Assembly (NCBI GenBank): GCA_038229715.1
Contig: JBBROD010000002.1
Location: 1-64,000, forward strand
Origin: JANMES01 sp038229715
GTDB taxonomy: Bacteria; Planctomycetota; Phycisphaerae; Tepidisphaerales; Tepidisphaeraceae
Direction: 5' to 3'
Length of the DNA: 64,000 nucleotides
This document shows, piece after piece, positions 40,931-48,215 of the stretch; within the stretch, counting starts at the first letter, position 1, and each line of letters opens with the position of its first letter. The notes beneath the pieces are model-generated. The model did no database searches, was not told the origin of the DNA, and saw nothing but the letters and a program-made list of their open reading frames with translations. The position numbers were made by a program, and so were the translations under genes.

Positions 40931-41314
40931 ATGTCATCGGAACCCGACTCATTGAGTTACCAAGAAAATCGAAACTCCCGCAATCTATGCGGCACGAAAA
41001 TGTTGCCGACCGGGGGTGTTTGTTTTGGAATGAGTTGGATCGCCGTAGTTCTCTATGCAGGCGTGATAGTGGCTCTCGCATTTGGCGGATTCGATTTGGG
41101 GCTCCTCTCACCCCTTCAGTGGGTTACGTGTATTGCAACAGTAGTTGGAATGTTCGGAATCGGCGGGATGATCGTTCGCCGTTTGTTGCCAAAACAATAC
41201 CGTTCGGACTACGCCAAGTATTGGTTTTGGGTGATTTCTGCAATCGCCGCTGTCGAGATTATCTTAATTACGCATCTGGACCATTCTGGAAGTGGATTCG
41301 CCGGCGGCTTCTAG
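40931..41314 (+). CDS. Small three-helix membrane protein
   Basis: 127 residues, ATG 7 bp after the ffh stop. Three hydrophobic stretches (GMSWIAVVLYAGVIVALAFG, LQWVTCIATVVGMFGIGGMI, YWFWVISAIAAVEIILITH). Family not recognised. Close spacing suggests co-transcription with ffh. GC content is lower than ffh. The stop abuts a hairpin. Confidence 0.6.
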   Translation: MSSEPDSLSYQENRNSRNLCGTKMLPTGGVCFGMSWIAVVLYAGVIVALAFGGFDLGLLSPLQWVTCIATVVGMFGIGGMIVRRLLPKQYRSDYAKYWFWVISAIAAVEIILITHLDHSGSGFAGGF

Positions 41315-41376
41315 TGTAGGGCGGGATAGCAATCCCGCCTCGGCGTCAACGGCGGGTTTGCTATCCCGCCCTACAC
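41314..41376. repeat. GTAGGGCGGGATAGCAATCC hairpin
   Basis: TGTAGGGCGGGATAGCAATC C...GGTTTGCTATCCCGCCCTACA is a near-perfect palindrome directly after the membrane-protein stop. A similar start (GTAGGG) is shared by hairpins at 48037 and 57045. Confidence 0.85.
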
Positions 41377-41388
41377 AAGAGAAGTTGC

Positions 41389-41505
41389 ATGAGAAAAAGT
41401 GCGGCTGAACAAATCCGCGACATGTCGCGCCATCGGCGCGCCGACGCCGAGGCGATAAAGAGCGGCTGGCAGGCACCGAGGGATCTGAATGAGAAGAAAC
41501 GGTGA
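41389..41505 (+). CDS. 38-residue frame ending in a copy of the Ffh C terminus
   Basis: The predicted peptide begins MRKSAAEQIRDMSRHRRAD and ends IKSGWQAPRDLNEKKR, versus KKSGWQAPKDRNKKKKR at the end of Ffh. The DNA also matches (AAAGAGCGGCTGGCAGGC in both). It is probably a partial duplication of the ffh 3' end rather than a working gene. It lies after a small hairpin. Confidence 0.4.
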   Translation: MRKSAAEQIRDMSRHRRADAEAIKSGWQAPRDLNEKKR

Positions 41506-41554
41506 CCTGAAGAATCCCGCACGACAGGGTTACGGATAACAATCCGTGTACCCG

Positions 41555-41719
41555 TTATGACGCCGATTTGATGGACCAGAGCAGTCCGACCATCACCCCG
41601 GCGAATCCGAAAACGTAGGACGGCTGTTCGCGGGTGAGGTTCAGTGCGTTTTTGTAGTGTCGGCCCAGATACACACCGGCTAATCCGAGCGCAACAGATA
41701 TGAGCAGTATTTTCAGCAT
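41555..41719 (-). CDS. 54-residue two-helix membrane protein
   Basis: A short frame from ATG 41719 that I read by hand: MLKILLISVALGLAGVYLGR, a short loop (HYKNALNLTREQPS), and YVFGFAGVMVGLLWSIKSAS. Two membrane helices, typical of small planctomycete membrane proteins. No RBS stronger than GCGCACCC. Unknown function; could be chance, but the composition of a membrane protein makes that less likely. Confidence 0.5.
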   Translation of the reverse strand: MLKILLISVALGLAGVYLGRHYKNALNLTREQPSYVFGFAGVMVGLLWSIKSAS

Positions 41720-41838
41720 GGGTGCGCCTTTGTTAACCTATCGTCATCGGACCAATCCGGTTGGTGCTTTAACCTGATTATAAGACCTCATTTGAACTGG
41801 AATATCCGCCGTGTGGCGGGGCCGTGTGAATTGCGAAA

Positions 41839-42501
41839 ATGAGCAAGCCCGTCATGCCGATCATCACCAAAATCTCCGAACAAAAGCGCCGGCCGAATCG
41901 GCGGAATGTGTATTTGGACGGGGCGTTTGCGTTCGGCTGTAACCTGAACGTCGTCGCCAAGTTCCGGCTGCGCGAGGGGTTGGCGGTGACGGCTGAGCAG
42001 ATCGCGAGCATTCAAACCGGCGAGATTCGTCAGGAAGCGTTCGACTACGCACTCAAAACGCTGCAGCGCCGGCTCCACAGCCGATCGGAACTGCAGCGGA
42101 AACTGGCGAAGCGCGAATACGCAGTTGCTACGATCGACGAAGTCCTGAGCGATCTCGAACGGCTCGGCTACGTCGACGACGCCCGATTTGCCAAAACCAA
42201 GGCCCAATCCGCCGCCGAGTACAAACACCACGGGCACCGGCGGGCGATGATCGAACTCCGCAAGGCCGGCGTGAGCGACGCGACGGCGCGGAAGGCGATC
42301 GAAGACGTGTACGATCCGCGCGACAACCTCGCCACCGCGCGCATGCTCGCGCAAAAGCAGGGGCTGCGGCTGAAGAAACTTGAACCGCACGTCGCACGAC
42401 GGCGACTGGCCGGCATGTTGCTGCGCCGCGGGTTTGATTACGAAACCATCCGCCCGGTCATCGACGAAGTGCTCGCCTACGGTCAGGATGAAGGAACCTA
42501 G
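41839..42501 (+). CDS. recX: Regulatory protein RecX
   Basis: 220 residues, within the usual range. Three-helix repeats of the RecX type: FDYALKTLQRRLHSRSELQR (the ALR.L..R..S..EL pattern), DLERLGYVDDARFAKTKAQS and HHGHRRAMIELRKAGVSDA. RecX binds and limits RecA filaments. No recA lies next to it here. The start ATG is close to AAAATG. A single-armed copy of the CTCCCTCTCCCC repeat follows the stop directly. Confidence 0.88.
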   Translation: MSKPVMPIITKISEQKRRPNRRNVYLDGAFAFGCNLNVVAKFRLREGLAVTAEQIASIQTGEIRQEAFDYALKTLQRRLHSRSELQRKLAKREYAVATIDEVLSDLERLGYVDDARFAKTKAQSAAEYKHHGHRRAMIELRKAGVSDATARKAIEDVYDPRDNLATARMLAQKQGLRLKKLEPHVARRRLAGMLLRRGFDYETIRPVIDEVLAYGQDEGT

Positions 42502-42545
42502 CTCCCTCTCCCCGGCGGGGAGAGGGCAGGGGTGAGGGGCGAAAC
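42502..42545. repeat. Single-arm CTCCCTCTCCCC repeat after recX
   Basis: CTCCCTCTCCCCGGCGGGGAGAGGG (42504-42528) is followed by CAGGGGTGAGGGGCGAAACG, one half of the element found inside the acyl-AMP ligase and ketosynthase-like genes. No second arm is visible nearby. Confidence 0.8.
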
Positions 42546-42551
42546 GTTCGA

Positions 42552-42718
42552 TCGATGAGCAATTTTGATGTAGCGTGCAGGCTCCCAATTCGTCATCCTG
42601 AGGTACGCCGAAGGATCTCGGATTGCGAGCGGTTTTTGACGTTCGAGATCCTTCGGCGTACCTCAGGATGACGACAAACGGTCATGCTCACGCTACTACA
42701 AAAGGCCTGTCGCTCTAG
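42552..42718. repeat. About 150-bp GTCATCCTGAGGTACGCC element, copy 3 (inverted)
   Basis: TGAGCAATTTTGATGTAGCG at the left and CATGCTCACGCTACTACAAA near the right are the reverse complement of the flanks of copies 1 and 2. The central hairpin is the same. No gene lies between recX and the SDR gene. Confidence 0.86.
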
Positions 42719-42828
42719 AAAACTATCGGCGGTCGATTTTGCGAGCATCGTCCGAGCGAAATTCGGGGACCCGAACCAATTAGCAACCGGCGGCTACCCG
42801 CTCACCCTGACAGATAGAGAAAGCCGTC

Positions 42829-43563
42829 TCACGCGATCGATCTCCCGCCGTCGAGGCGGAGGATTTGGCCGGTGATGTACGTCCCGCCGGTGGCGAGGAA
42901 TGTGACCAGCCCAGCGGCGTCTTCGGGCGTGCCGGCGCGGGCGAGTGGGACGCGCTTCAGATACTTTTCCCGATCGACCTCGGGCATGTCCGCCGGCCAG
43001 TCGATCACGCCGGGGGCGATTCCGTTAACCGTCACCTGCGGCGCCAACTCGCGGGCGAGTGAAAGAGTGGCGTTGGCCATCGCGGCCTTGCTGGTGCAGT
43101 AGCCGAGATACGCCGGCCAAGGTTTTTCGGCCATCAGGTCGAGCATGTTCACGACGTGGCCGTTCGACGCCCGCAGCATCGGCGCGAACTGTTTGATCAG
43201 CAGCAATGGCGAGTGGAGGTGGATCGCCATCATCTTTGAGAGCAACGCCGTGTCCGTCGCCACCAGATCGCCGGGCAGGAAAAGTGAGGCGTTGTTGACG
43301 AGCAGGTCGAGCCGATCGAAATGCTGAGTGAAGCCGGAGTGAATCGCCGCGACGGCTTCGTCGGGGCGGGTTAAATCTGCCTTGATCGCGACCCATTTGG
43401 CCAGCCGGGCGGACAAATCGCGCGTGAGCTCGGCGGCGTCGGGTTCGCTGGTGAGATACGTAAACGCAATATCGAACTGCGCCTCGGCCAGCGCCTTCAC
43501 GATCGCCCGGCCGACGCGTTTGGCCCCGCCGGTCACTAACGCAACTCGTCTAACCTCCGCCAT
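42829..43563 (-). CDS. Short-chain dehydrogenase/reductase
   Basis: 244 residues from ATG 43563 (43575 also possible). NAD(P)-binding RVALVTGGAKRVGRAIVKA, LLVNNASLFLPG, catalytic YLGYCTSKAAMANA (Tyr-x3-Lys), and C-terminal TYITGQILRLDGGRSIA. The TGGAKRVG pattern and C-terminal end resemble pteridine reductase / FabG-like SDRs. It is 13 kb from the polyene-like cluster, which lacks a ketoreductase of its own, so it cannot be assigned to it by position. Confidence 0.86.
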   Translation of the reverse strand: MAEVRRVALVTGGAKRVGRAIVKALAEAQFDIAFTYLTSEPDAAELTRDLSARLAKWVAIKADLTRPDEAVAAIHSGFTQHFDRLDLLVNNASLFLPGDLVATDTALLSKMMAIHLHSPLLLIKQFAPMLRASNGHVVNMLDLMAEKPWPAYLGYCTSKAAMANATLSLARELAPQVTVNGIAPGVIDWPADMPEVDREKYLKRVPLARAGTPEDAAGLVTFLATGGTYITGQILRLDGGRSIA

Positions 43564-43736
43564 TCCAAAGAGCATACAGAGCGGACAGTGAATTCGGGAG
43601 AGGGAACGCCGGGCTATGATTACGCATTGACATCCACAGCCGATTGGTGCAATAAGGCGCAGTCGACCGAAACCGTTTACGCGATCTGCCCCTCACCCCA
43701 ACCCTCTCCCGGCGAGAGAGGGAGTAAGAAGGAACC

Positions 43737-44207
43737 ATGCAAGGCGTCCTCGAACAACTCAACATCTCCCCCGGCGGGATGCCGAAAACGCCGATCCTCG
43801 CCGCCCGGGTGACCGTCGATGGCGTGGCCGGCGATTGGCAGAAAAATCGCAAATATCACGGCGGGCCGGACCGGGCGATTTGCCTGTTCAGCGTTGAACT
43901 GTACGACGAACTCCGTCGCGAGGGAGTGGACATATTGCCCGGCAGCGTGGGGGAAAATTTCTCCACCCGCGGGATCGACCTGAAATCGCTGCAGCCGGGC
44001 GATCGGCTTAAAGTCGGTCAGTGCGTGATCGAACTGACCGACATCCGCGTGCCGTGCGGCAGTTTGAACAAGTGGCACCCAAAGCTGCTGCAAATCATCG
44101 ACGGTCGCAGCGGATGGTTGGCAGAGGTCGTCACCGAAGGCGACGTAAAGCCCGGCGACGCGATCGACTTGATCTTCGCTCCCTCTGGAAGTGGCGATGA
44201 CAAGTAA
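43737..44207 (+). CDS. MOSC-domain protein
   Basis: 156 residues, full length for a stand-alone MOSC protein. Motifs: QLNISPGGMPKTPILAARV, KNRKYHGGPDRAICLFS, PGSVGENFSTRGIDLKSLQP and RVPCGSLNK with the conserved cysteine expected to hold molybdenum cofactor sulfur. MOSC proteins handle molybdenum cofactor sulfuration or detoxify N-hydroxylated compounds. The start follows AAGGAACC. Upstream are GGCGAGAGAGGGAG repeat traces. A MITE lies 12 bp after the stop. Confidence 0.88.
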   Translation: MQGVLEQLNISPGGMPKTPILAARVTVDGVAGDWQKNRKYHGGPDRAICLFSVELYDELRREGVDILPGSVGENFSTRGIDLKSLQPGDRLKVGQCVIELTDIRVPCGSLNKWHPKLLQIIDGRSGWLAEVVTEGDVKPGDAIDLIFAPSGSGDDK

Positions 44208-44219
44208 GCGCAGGCACCG

Positions 44220-44401
44220 GCAGTGGGTCAGTTTGAAAAACTCACCTGTACCACGGGCCTCCGGCCCGTGCCGGTGGCGCGCGAACGTAAGAAAATGAAC
44301 GTCCTCGGCTATTCCGAATCGCCCGCACGGGCCGGAGGCGCGTGGTACGGGTGAATGTTCCAAGCAATGTATTGGAAACTATTTCAGACTGACCCATTAC
44401 C
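44220..44401. mobile_element. MITE-like element, copy B
   Basis: Ends AGTGGGTCAGTTTGAAA (44222-44238) and TTTCAGACTGACCCATT (44382-44398). Target-site nonamers CAGGCACCG (44211-44219) and CATGCACCA (44402-44410) match at 7 of 9 positions. The interior (ACCACGGGCCTCCGGCCCGT and GCCCGCACGGGCCGGAGGCG) is closely related to copy C at 54375 and contains no transposase. Confidence 0.8.
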
Positions 44402-44462
44402 CATGCACCAGTTCTCTTAATTTGAATCTCAATGATGATGTTAATGGCCGGCAAGACATCCA

Positions 44463-44563
44463 AATAGCCGCAGATGGACGCAGATAAACGCAGATCAGAA
44501 AAGAGGTTACAGATCAAACTCTGCTCTCATCCACGTTCATCTGCGTTGATCTGCGGCTCAATT
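44463..44563. repeat. AGCCGCAGATGGACGCAGAT hairpin
   Basis: AATAGCCGCAGATGGACGCA (44463) pairs with CATCTGCGTTGATCTGCGGC (44540-44559) and an AAACGCAGATCAG/CTCTGCTCTC segment in between. Lies upstream of rpsP. Confidence 0.75.
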
Positions 44564-44641
44564 CTCTTCACATCTTGTATTTACGACGCGATTCCCTATA
44601 CTCTCCGATTCGCAAAAGTCAGGACGATTGGAGATACAGAC

Positions 44642-44965
44642 ATGGCCGTAGCCTTGCGTTTGAAGAGAATGGGTCGAAAGAATCATCCGTTTTACCGGTT
44701 GAGCGCGATTGATTCGCGCTCCCCGCGTGACGGGCGAGTCATTGAAGAGCTTGGTCATTATGACCCGCTTTTGAAGGACAAGGACAAGCAGTTCGTCGCC
44801 AAGATCGACCGTTGCCAGTATTGGCTGGGCGTTGGTGCGGTGCCGAGCGAAACCGTGTCCTCGCTGCTGAAAAAAGCCGGCATTGAGCACAAGGGCCTGC
44901 GCCTTCCGAAGCCCGGTAAGCCCAAAGCGCCGCCGGCGGAGAAGAAGGAAGCAGCCACCGCCTAA
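44642..44965 (+). CDS. rpsP: 30S ribosomal protein S16
   Basis: 107 residues from ATG 44642. MAVALRLKRMGRKNHPFYRL, then DSRSPRDGRVIEELGHYDPL is the conserved S16 core. The C terminus is extended by a Lys/Pro/Ala-rich tail (KPGKPKAPPAEKKEAATA), as in several other phyla. S16 binds 16S rRNA in the body of the 30S subunit. It heads an rpsP-trmD-rplS run; rimM, which usually sits between rpsP and trmD, is not here. Confidence 0.95.
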   Translation: MAVALRLKRMGRKNHPFYRLSAIDSRSPRDGRVIEELGHYDPLLKDKDKQFVAKIDRCQYWLGVGAVPSETVSSLLKKAGIEHKGLRLPKPGKPKAPPAEKKEAATA

Positions 44966-45028
44966 AACCGATTAAATGGATGCCAGCGGCCGCGATGATG
45001 TTATAATCGCGGCGTTCGCGTCTAGTGA

Positions 45029-45088
45029 ATTCGATTAAGTTCGACTGAGTTCGACTGAGTTCGACTGAGTTCGACTGAGTTCGATGGG
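45029..45088. repeat. 10-bp tandem repeat (AGTTCGACTG) x6 before trmD
   Basis: AATTCGATTA, then four perfect AGTTCGACTG units, then AGTTCGATGG, ending 3 bp before the trmD ATG. The array occupies the ribosome-binding region. Such arrays can change length by slippage. Confidence 0.85.
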
Positions 45089-45091
45089 AGA

Positions 45092-45841
45092 ATGCCGCTT
45101 CGCGTTGATATCCTGACCTTGTTCCCGGAGATGTTCGGCCCGTTTATCGGAACCAGCATCCCCAAACGGGCGGCCGATAAAGGCCTGGTCGAGTATCAGC
45201 TGACGAATATCCGAAATTTCACGACCGACGCGCACCAGTCGGTCGATGATAAGCCGTTCGGCGGCGGTCCTGGCATGGTGATGATGTGCCAGACGATGTT
45301 CGACGCCGTCGAGTCGGTCGAAAAACAAGACAGCCGTCCTGCGACGCGAATCATTCTAACGCCGCAGGGACGAAGGTTTGATGAAGACCTGGCTAAGGAT
45401 TTGGCGACTAAACCCCGCCTGCTCCTGATTTCAGGTCGGTACGAAGGCTTCGATGAGCGTATCATTGATGGCCTGAAGCCGATGGAACTGTCCATCGGCG
45501 ATTATGTGCTCAGTGGTGGCGAGCTGGCGGCGATGGTGATCATCGACGCCGTTGTTCGACTGATCCCCGGCGTATTAGGCGCCGAGCAAGGGGCGGTCGA
45601 CGAAAGCTTCGCCGACGGACTGCTGGAGCACCCACAGTACACCCGCCCGCGAGAGTATCGTGGGATGAGTGTGCCGGACGTTCTGCTCAGTGGCGATCAC
45701 AGCAAGATTGCCCGGTGGCGTCTGGAACAGAGACAATTGCGTACTCAGGAGCGTCGCCCCGACTTGTGGAAGACGTATCTACAACGCGACGGCAACCGCC
45801 AGCACGGTGTAATCCCGCCAGGCGATCGTCCAACCGACTGA
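45092..45841 (+). CDS. trmD: tRNA (guanine(37)-N(1))-methyltransferase TrmD
   Basis: 249 residues; the trefoil-knot SPOUT methyltransferase that modifies G37 next to the anticodon. MPLRVDILTLFPEMFGP, KPFGGGPGMVMMCQTMFDAV, LLISGRYEGFDERII, SIGDYVLSGGELAAMVIIDA and PQYTRPREYRGMSVPDVLLS are the canonical blocks. Between rpsP and rplS. The tail (QHGVIPPGDRPTD) is longer than usual. The ATG is immediately preceded by a 10-bp tandem array. Confidence 0.95.
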   Translation: MPLRVDILTLFPEMFGPFIGTSIPKRAADKGLVEYQLTNIRNFTTDAHQSVDDKPFGGGPGMVMMCQTMFDAVESVEKQDSRPATRIILTPQGRRFDEDLAKDLATKPRLLLISGRYEGFDERIIDGLKPMELSIGDYVLSGGELAAMVIIDAVVRLIPGVLGAEQGAVDESFADGLLEHPQYTRPREYRGMSVPDVLLSGDHSKIARWRLEQRQLRTQERRPDLWKTYLQRDGNRQHGVIPPGDRPTD

Positions 45842-45907
45842 ACCGATGACTCCCATCGCCCGGGTGCTCATCGCGAGTAAACCGGGCGAACGAAATCGGA
45901 GTCAGTC

Positions 45908-46345
45908 ATGACCAACAAAATCCTCGCTCTCGTCGAAAAGCCCAGCCTTAAAGAAGTACCTCCCGTATTCGCCGTCGGCGACACCGTTGACGTGGCCACC
46001 CGTATCGTGGAAGGCGACAAAGAACGTATTCAGGTTTTCGCCGGTACGGTCATCATGAAGAAGGGCTCGGGGATTAACGAGACGTTCACCGTCCGCCGAA
46101 TCGTAAACAACGAAGGCGTCGAGCGTATTTTCCCGCTGCATAGCCCGCTGATAAGCAAGGTGACTGTGAAGCGTTCCGGCGAAAACCGCCGCGCCAAGCT
46201 GTTCTACCTCCGCGATCGCGTCGGCAAGGCCGTCCGCCTCGTCGAGAAGCGCAAGACCGGCAAGGACGCCGCCGCTGCGACCGAAGCCGAAGGCGGCACG
46301 GTTCTGCAGAAAGCCACCCCGGAACTCGCGGGGTCGGCCACGTAA
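45908..46345 (+). CDS. rplS: 50S ribosomal protein L19
   Basis: 145 residues. FAVGDTVDVATRIVEGDKER plus IQVFAGTVIMKKGSGINETF and VRRIVNNEGVERIFPLHSPLI are the L19 core; AKLFYLRDRVGKAVRLVEK is the conserved end. The C terminus has an Ala/Glu-rich tail. L19 is at the 30S-50S interface. Followed by a strong terminator that ends the rpsP-trmD-rplS unit. Confidence 0.95.
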   Translation: MTNKILALVEKPSLKEVPPVFAVGDTVDVATRIVEGDKERIQVFAGTVIMKKGSGINETFTVRRIVNNEGVERIFPLHSPLISKVTVKRSGENRRAKLFYLRDRVGKAVRLVEKRKTGKDAAAATEAEGGTVLQKATPELAGSAT

Positions 46346-46370
46346 GGGGCGATTTTAATTCGCATTCGAT

Positions 46371-46405
46371 AGACCCGCGCTGATTGGCGCGGGTCTTTTT
46401 TTTTG
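46371..46405 (+). terminator. Rho-independent terminator after rplS
   Basis: AGACCCGCGC, loop TGATTG, GCGCGGGTCT, then a run of nine T. Confidence 0.9.
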
Positions 46406-46406
46406 A

Positions 46407-46741
46407 AATCCGAATGACGAAACCCGAAATCCGAAAGAATGACGAAGCCCGAAGCCCGAATGAATGACGAATGACGAAACCCGAAATCCGAATCAATGAC
46501 GAATAATGCTGATCCGGCTTGATTCACGCGCTTCTTTGGAGGGCGGCTGTCCTCAGCCGCCGAACGCGGAGGTCGTCGTGCCGACGACCGGCGGGTGTGG
46601 ACACCCGCCCTCCAGAAGGCGCACGGTTCATGCCTGATCCGTATAACGAAGCCCGAATGACGAAAGACCAGGGGGAAGTTCTTCGTCATTCGGATTTCGT
46701 CATTCATTCGGATTTCGGGTTTCGTCATTCGGGTTTACTGC
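46407..46741. repeat. Nested inverted repeats (CGAATGACGAAACCCGAAAT arms around a GGAGGGCGG hairpin)
   Basis: Outer left arm: repeated CGAATGACGAAACCCGAAAT-like units (46410-46490). Outer right arm: TTCGTCATTCGGATTTCG-like units (46680-46735). Inside, GGAGGGCGGCTGTCCTCAGC ... ACCCGCCCTCC (46539-46615) is a second palindrome. The stretch is 335 bp with no supportable gene. Confidence 0.8.
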
Positions 46742-46781
46742 CTGCGGGTTTACTTCCCGCGTCACTCCGCGATAATCGCGC

Positions 46782-47186
46782 ATGATGTGGGATTTCCTCA
46801 AAAGTCTCTTTGTAAACAAGAACAACAAGCGCGACGCGCTCGGCGATCGCGGCGAGAACGTGGCGGCCAGGTTTCTTCGCAATAACGGCTACTCGATCAT
46901 CGTCCGCAATTTCCGCTGCGAAATGGGCGAGATCGACATCGTGGCTAAGCAGGGCAAAGTGCTGGTGTTCGTCGAGGTTAAAACGCGAGCCTACGATGAC
47001 CCGACGCCAGAGGAGCAGGTGAACGAAGTGAAGCAGCACCAGATCACCAAGGCCGCCCGGTTTTACCTCGGCCGCTACGGCACGCCGCAGCCGCCGGCGC
47101 GGTTTGATGTGGTGGCGATTGTTTGGCCGCAGGGTCGCGATCCGATCATCCGCCACACGCCGGACGCGTTTGAAGCGACGTTTTAA
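46782..47186 (+). CDS. yraN: YraN-family (UPF0102) endonuclease-like protein
   Basis: 134 residues. RDALGDRGENVAARFLRNNG, RNFRCEMGEIDIVAKQG and VLVFVEVKTRAYDD hold the PD-(D/E)XK-like Glu, Asp and ExK residues of the family. Its role is unclear; it is often linked to Holliday-junction-like processing. It follows rplS and precedes tatD; yraN next to rplS/rnhB is common. Double ATG (46782, 46785) at the start. Confidence 0.9.
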   Translation: MMWDFLKSLFVNKNNKRDALGDRGENVAARFLRNNGYSIIVRNFRCEMGEIDIVAKQGKVLVFVEVKTRAYDDPTPEEQVNEVKQHQITKAARFYLGRYGTPQPPARFDVVAIVWPQGRDPIIRHTPDAFEATF

Positions 47187-47188
47187 AG

Positions 47189-47271
47189 AAGGGGCGGGTA
47201 TTCAGGGGCAAGGGGCGAGTAAGGCCTCGCTGCATCTTGCCCCTCGCCCCTGAGCACTTGCCCTTTTTTCA
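47189..47271. repeat. GGGGCAAGGGGCGAG inverted repeat before tatD
   Basis: AGGGGCAAGGGGCGAG (47205-47220) and CTTGCCCCTCGCCCCTGAG (47235-47253), with an outer AAGAAGGGGCGGG/ CTTGCCCTTTTTT pair. It fills the gap from yraN to tatD. Confidence 0.7.
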
Positions 47272-47273
47272 TC

Positions 47274-48035
47274 ATGATCGACTCTCACTGCCATCTCACC
47301 GATCCCCGATTGCTCTCGCAACTCCCCGAAGTGCTGGCCCGCGCGAAAGTCGCGGGCGTGGATCGGATGATCGCGATCGGCACTGATCTGCCGGACGATG
47401 AGAAGACCATCGCGCTTTGCCACAAGCTGCCGAACGTGCGATGCGCGATCGGCATTCACCCGAACCACTCGGCGGACGCCACAGTCGACGACGTCGAGAA
47501 GCTGCGAGCCCTCGCGGCCGATCCGGTTGTGCTGGCGATCGGTGAGATGGGGCTCGATTACAACCACGACAATTCCCCACGCGATCACCAGCGGCGGATA
47601 TTCGAAGCCCAACTGCAACTGGCGACCGAAATGGACAAGCCCGTCGTCATCCACTGCCGCGAGGCCGTCGACGACACGCTGGCGGTGATGGCGGCGTTTC
47701 CCAAGGTGCGGGCGGTCGTCCACTGCTTCACAGGCACGTCGGCTGAGGCGAAGCGGATCATCGCGGCCGGCTACTACCTGGGCTACACCGGCGTGGTGAC
47801 CTTCAAGAAGTCGGAAGACCTCCGCGTCGCGATCAGTCTCACGCCGCCGGACCGGATTCTGGTGGAAACCGACGCCCCATATCTCACGCCCGAGCCGATG
47901 CGGAAGCAGAAGACCAACGAACCAGCGTTGGTGGTTCACACCGCTGCGGTTTGCGCGAACGTACTGGGCTACACGCGTGACAAATTCGACGCCCTAACGA
48001 CAGAAAACACGCTTCGATTGTTCGGGTGGAAATGA
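47274..48035 (+). CDS. tatD: TatD-family metal-dependent DNase
   Basis: 253 residues. MIDSHCHLTDPRL (metal His-x-His), GIHPNHSADATV, IGEMGLDYNHDNSPR, VIHCREAVDDTL, VVHCFTGTSAEAKRI and LVETDAPYLTPEPMR are the TIM-barrel metal sites in order. The enzyme degrades DNA 3'->5' and is linked to quality control. Its 3' end (GAAAACACGCTTCG and GGTGGAAATGAT) is copied at 48098-48131 between two hairpins. Confidence 0.93.
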   Translation: MIDSHCHLTDPRLLSQLPEVLARAKVAGVDRMIAIGTDLPDDEKTIALCHKLPNVRCAIGIHPNHSADATVDDVEKLRALAADPVVLAIGEMGLDYNHDNSPRDHQRRIFEAQLQLATEMDKPVVIHCREAVDDTLAVMAAFPKVRAVVHCFTGTSAEAKRIIAAGYYLGYTGVVTFKKSEDLRVAISLTPPDRILVETDAPYLTPEPMRKQKTNEPALVVHTAAVCANVLGYTRDKFDALTTENTLRLFGWK

Positions 48036-48207
48036 TGTAGGGTCCGCCTTGGCGGACCGGCGTCGTCAAAGGTCCGCCAAGGCGAACCCTACAAGCCGGG
48101 AAACACGCTTCGTTTGTTCAGGTGGAAATGATTCCGTAGGGCATGCTATTGCATGCCGATCCGTGGATGCCGCCCGGAACAATGGCATGCAATAGCATGC
48201 CCTACAT
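48035..48207. repeat. Two hairpins with a duplicated tatD tail between them
   Basis: Hairpin 1: TGTAGGGTCCGCCTTGGCGG (48036) with CCGCCAAGGCGAACCCTACA (48073-48092). Then GGGAAACACGCTTCGTTTGT TCAGGTGGAAATGAT, a copy of the tatD 3' end. Hairpin 2: CCGTAGGGCATGCTATTGCA with TGCAATAGCATGCCCTACAT (48187-48206). Confidence 0.85.
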
Positions 48208-48215
48208 GAGGTCAA

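Noticed and set aside
42829..43563. SDR gene as the missing ketoreductase of the polyene-like cluster
   Set aside because: It is 13 kb from the cluster, with housekeeping genes between, and its motifs do not separate it from other SDRs.
45029..45088. CRISPR-like array before trmD
   Set aside because: Units are 10 bp and contiguous with no spacers, so it is a tandem repeat.
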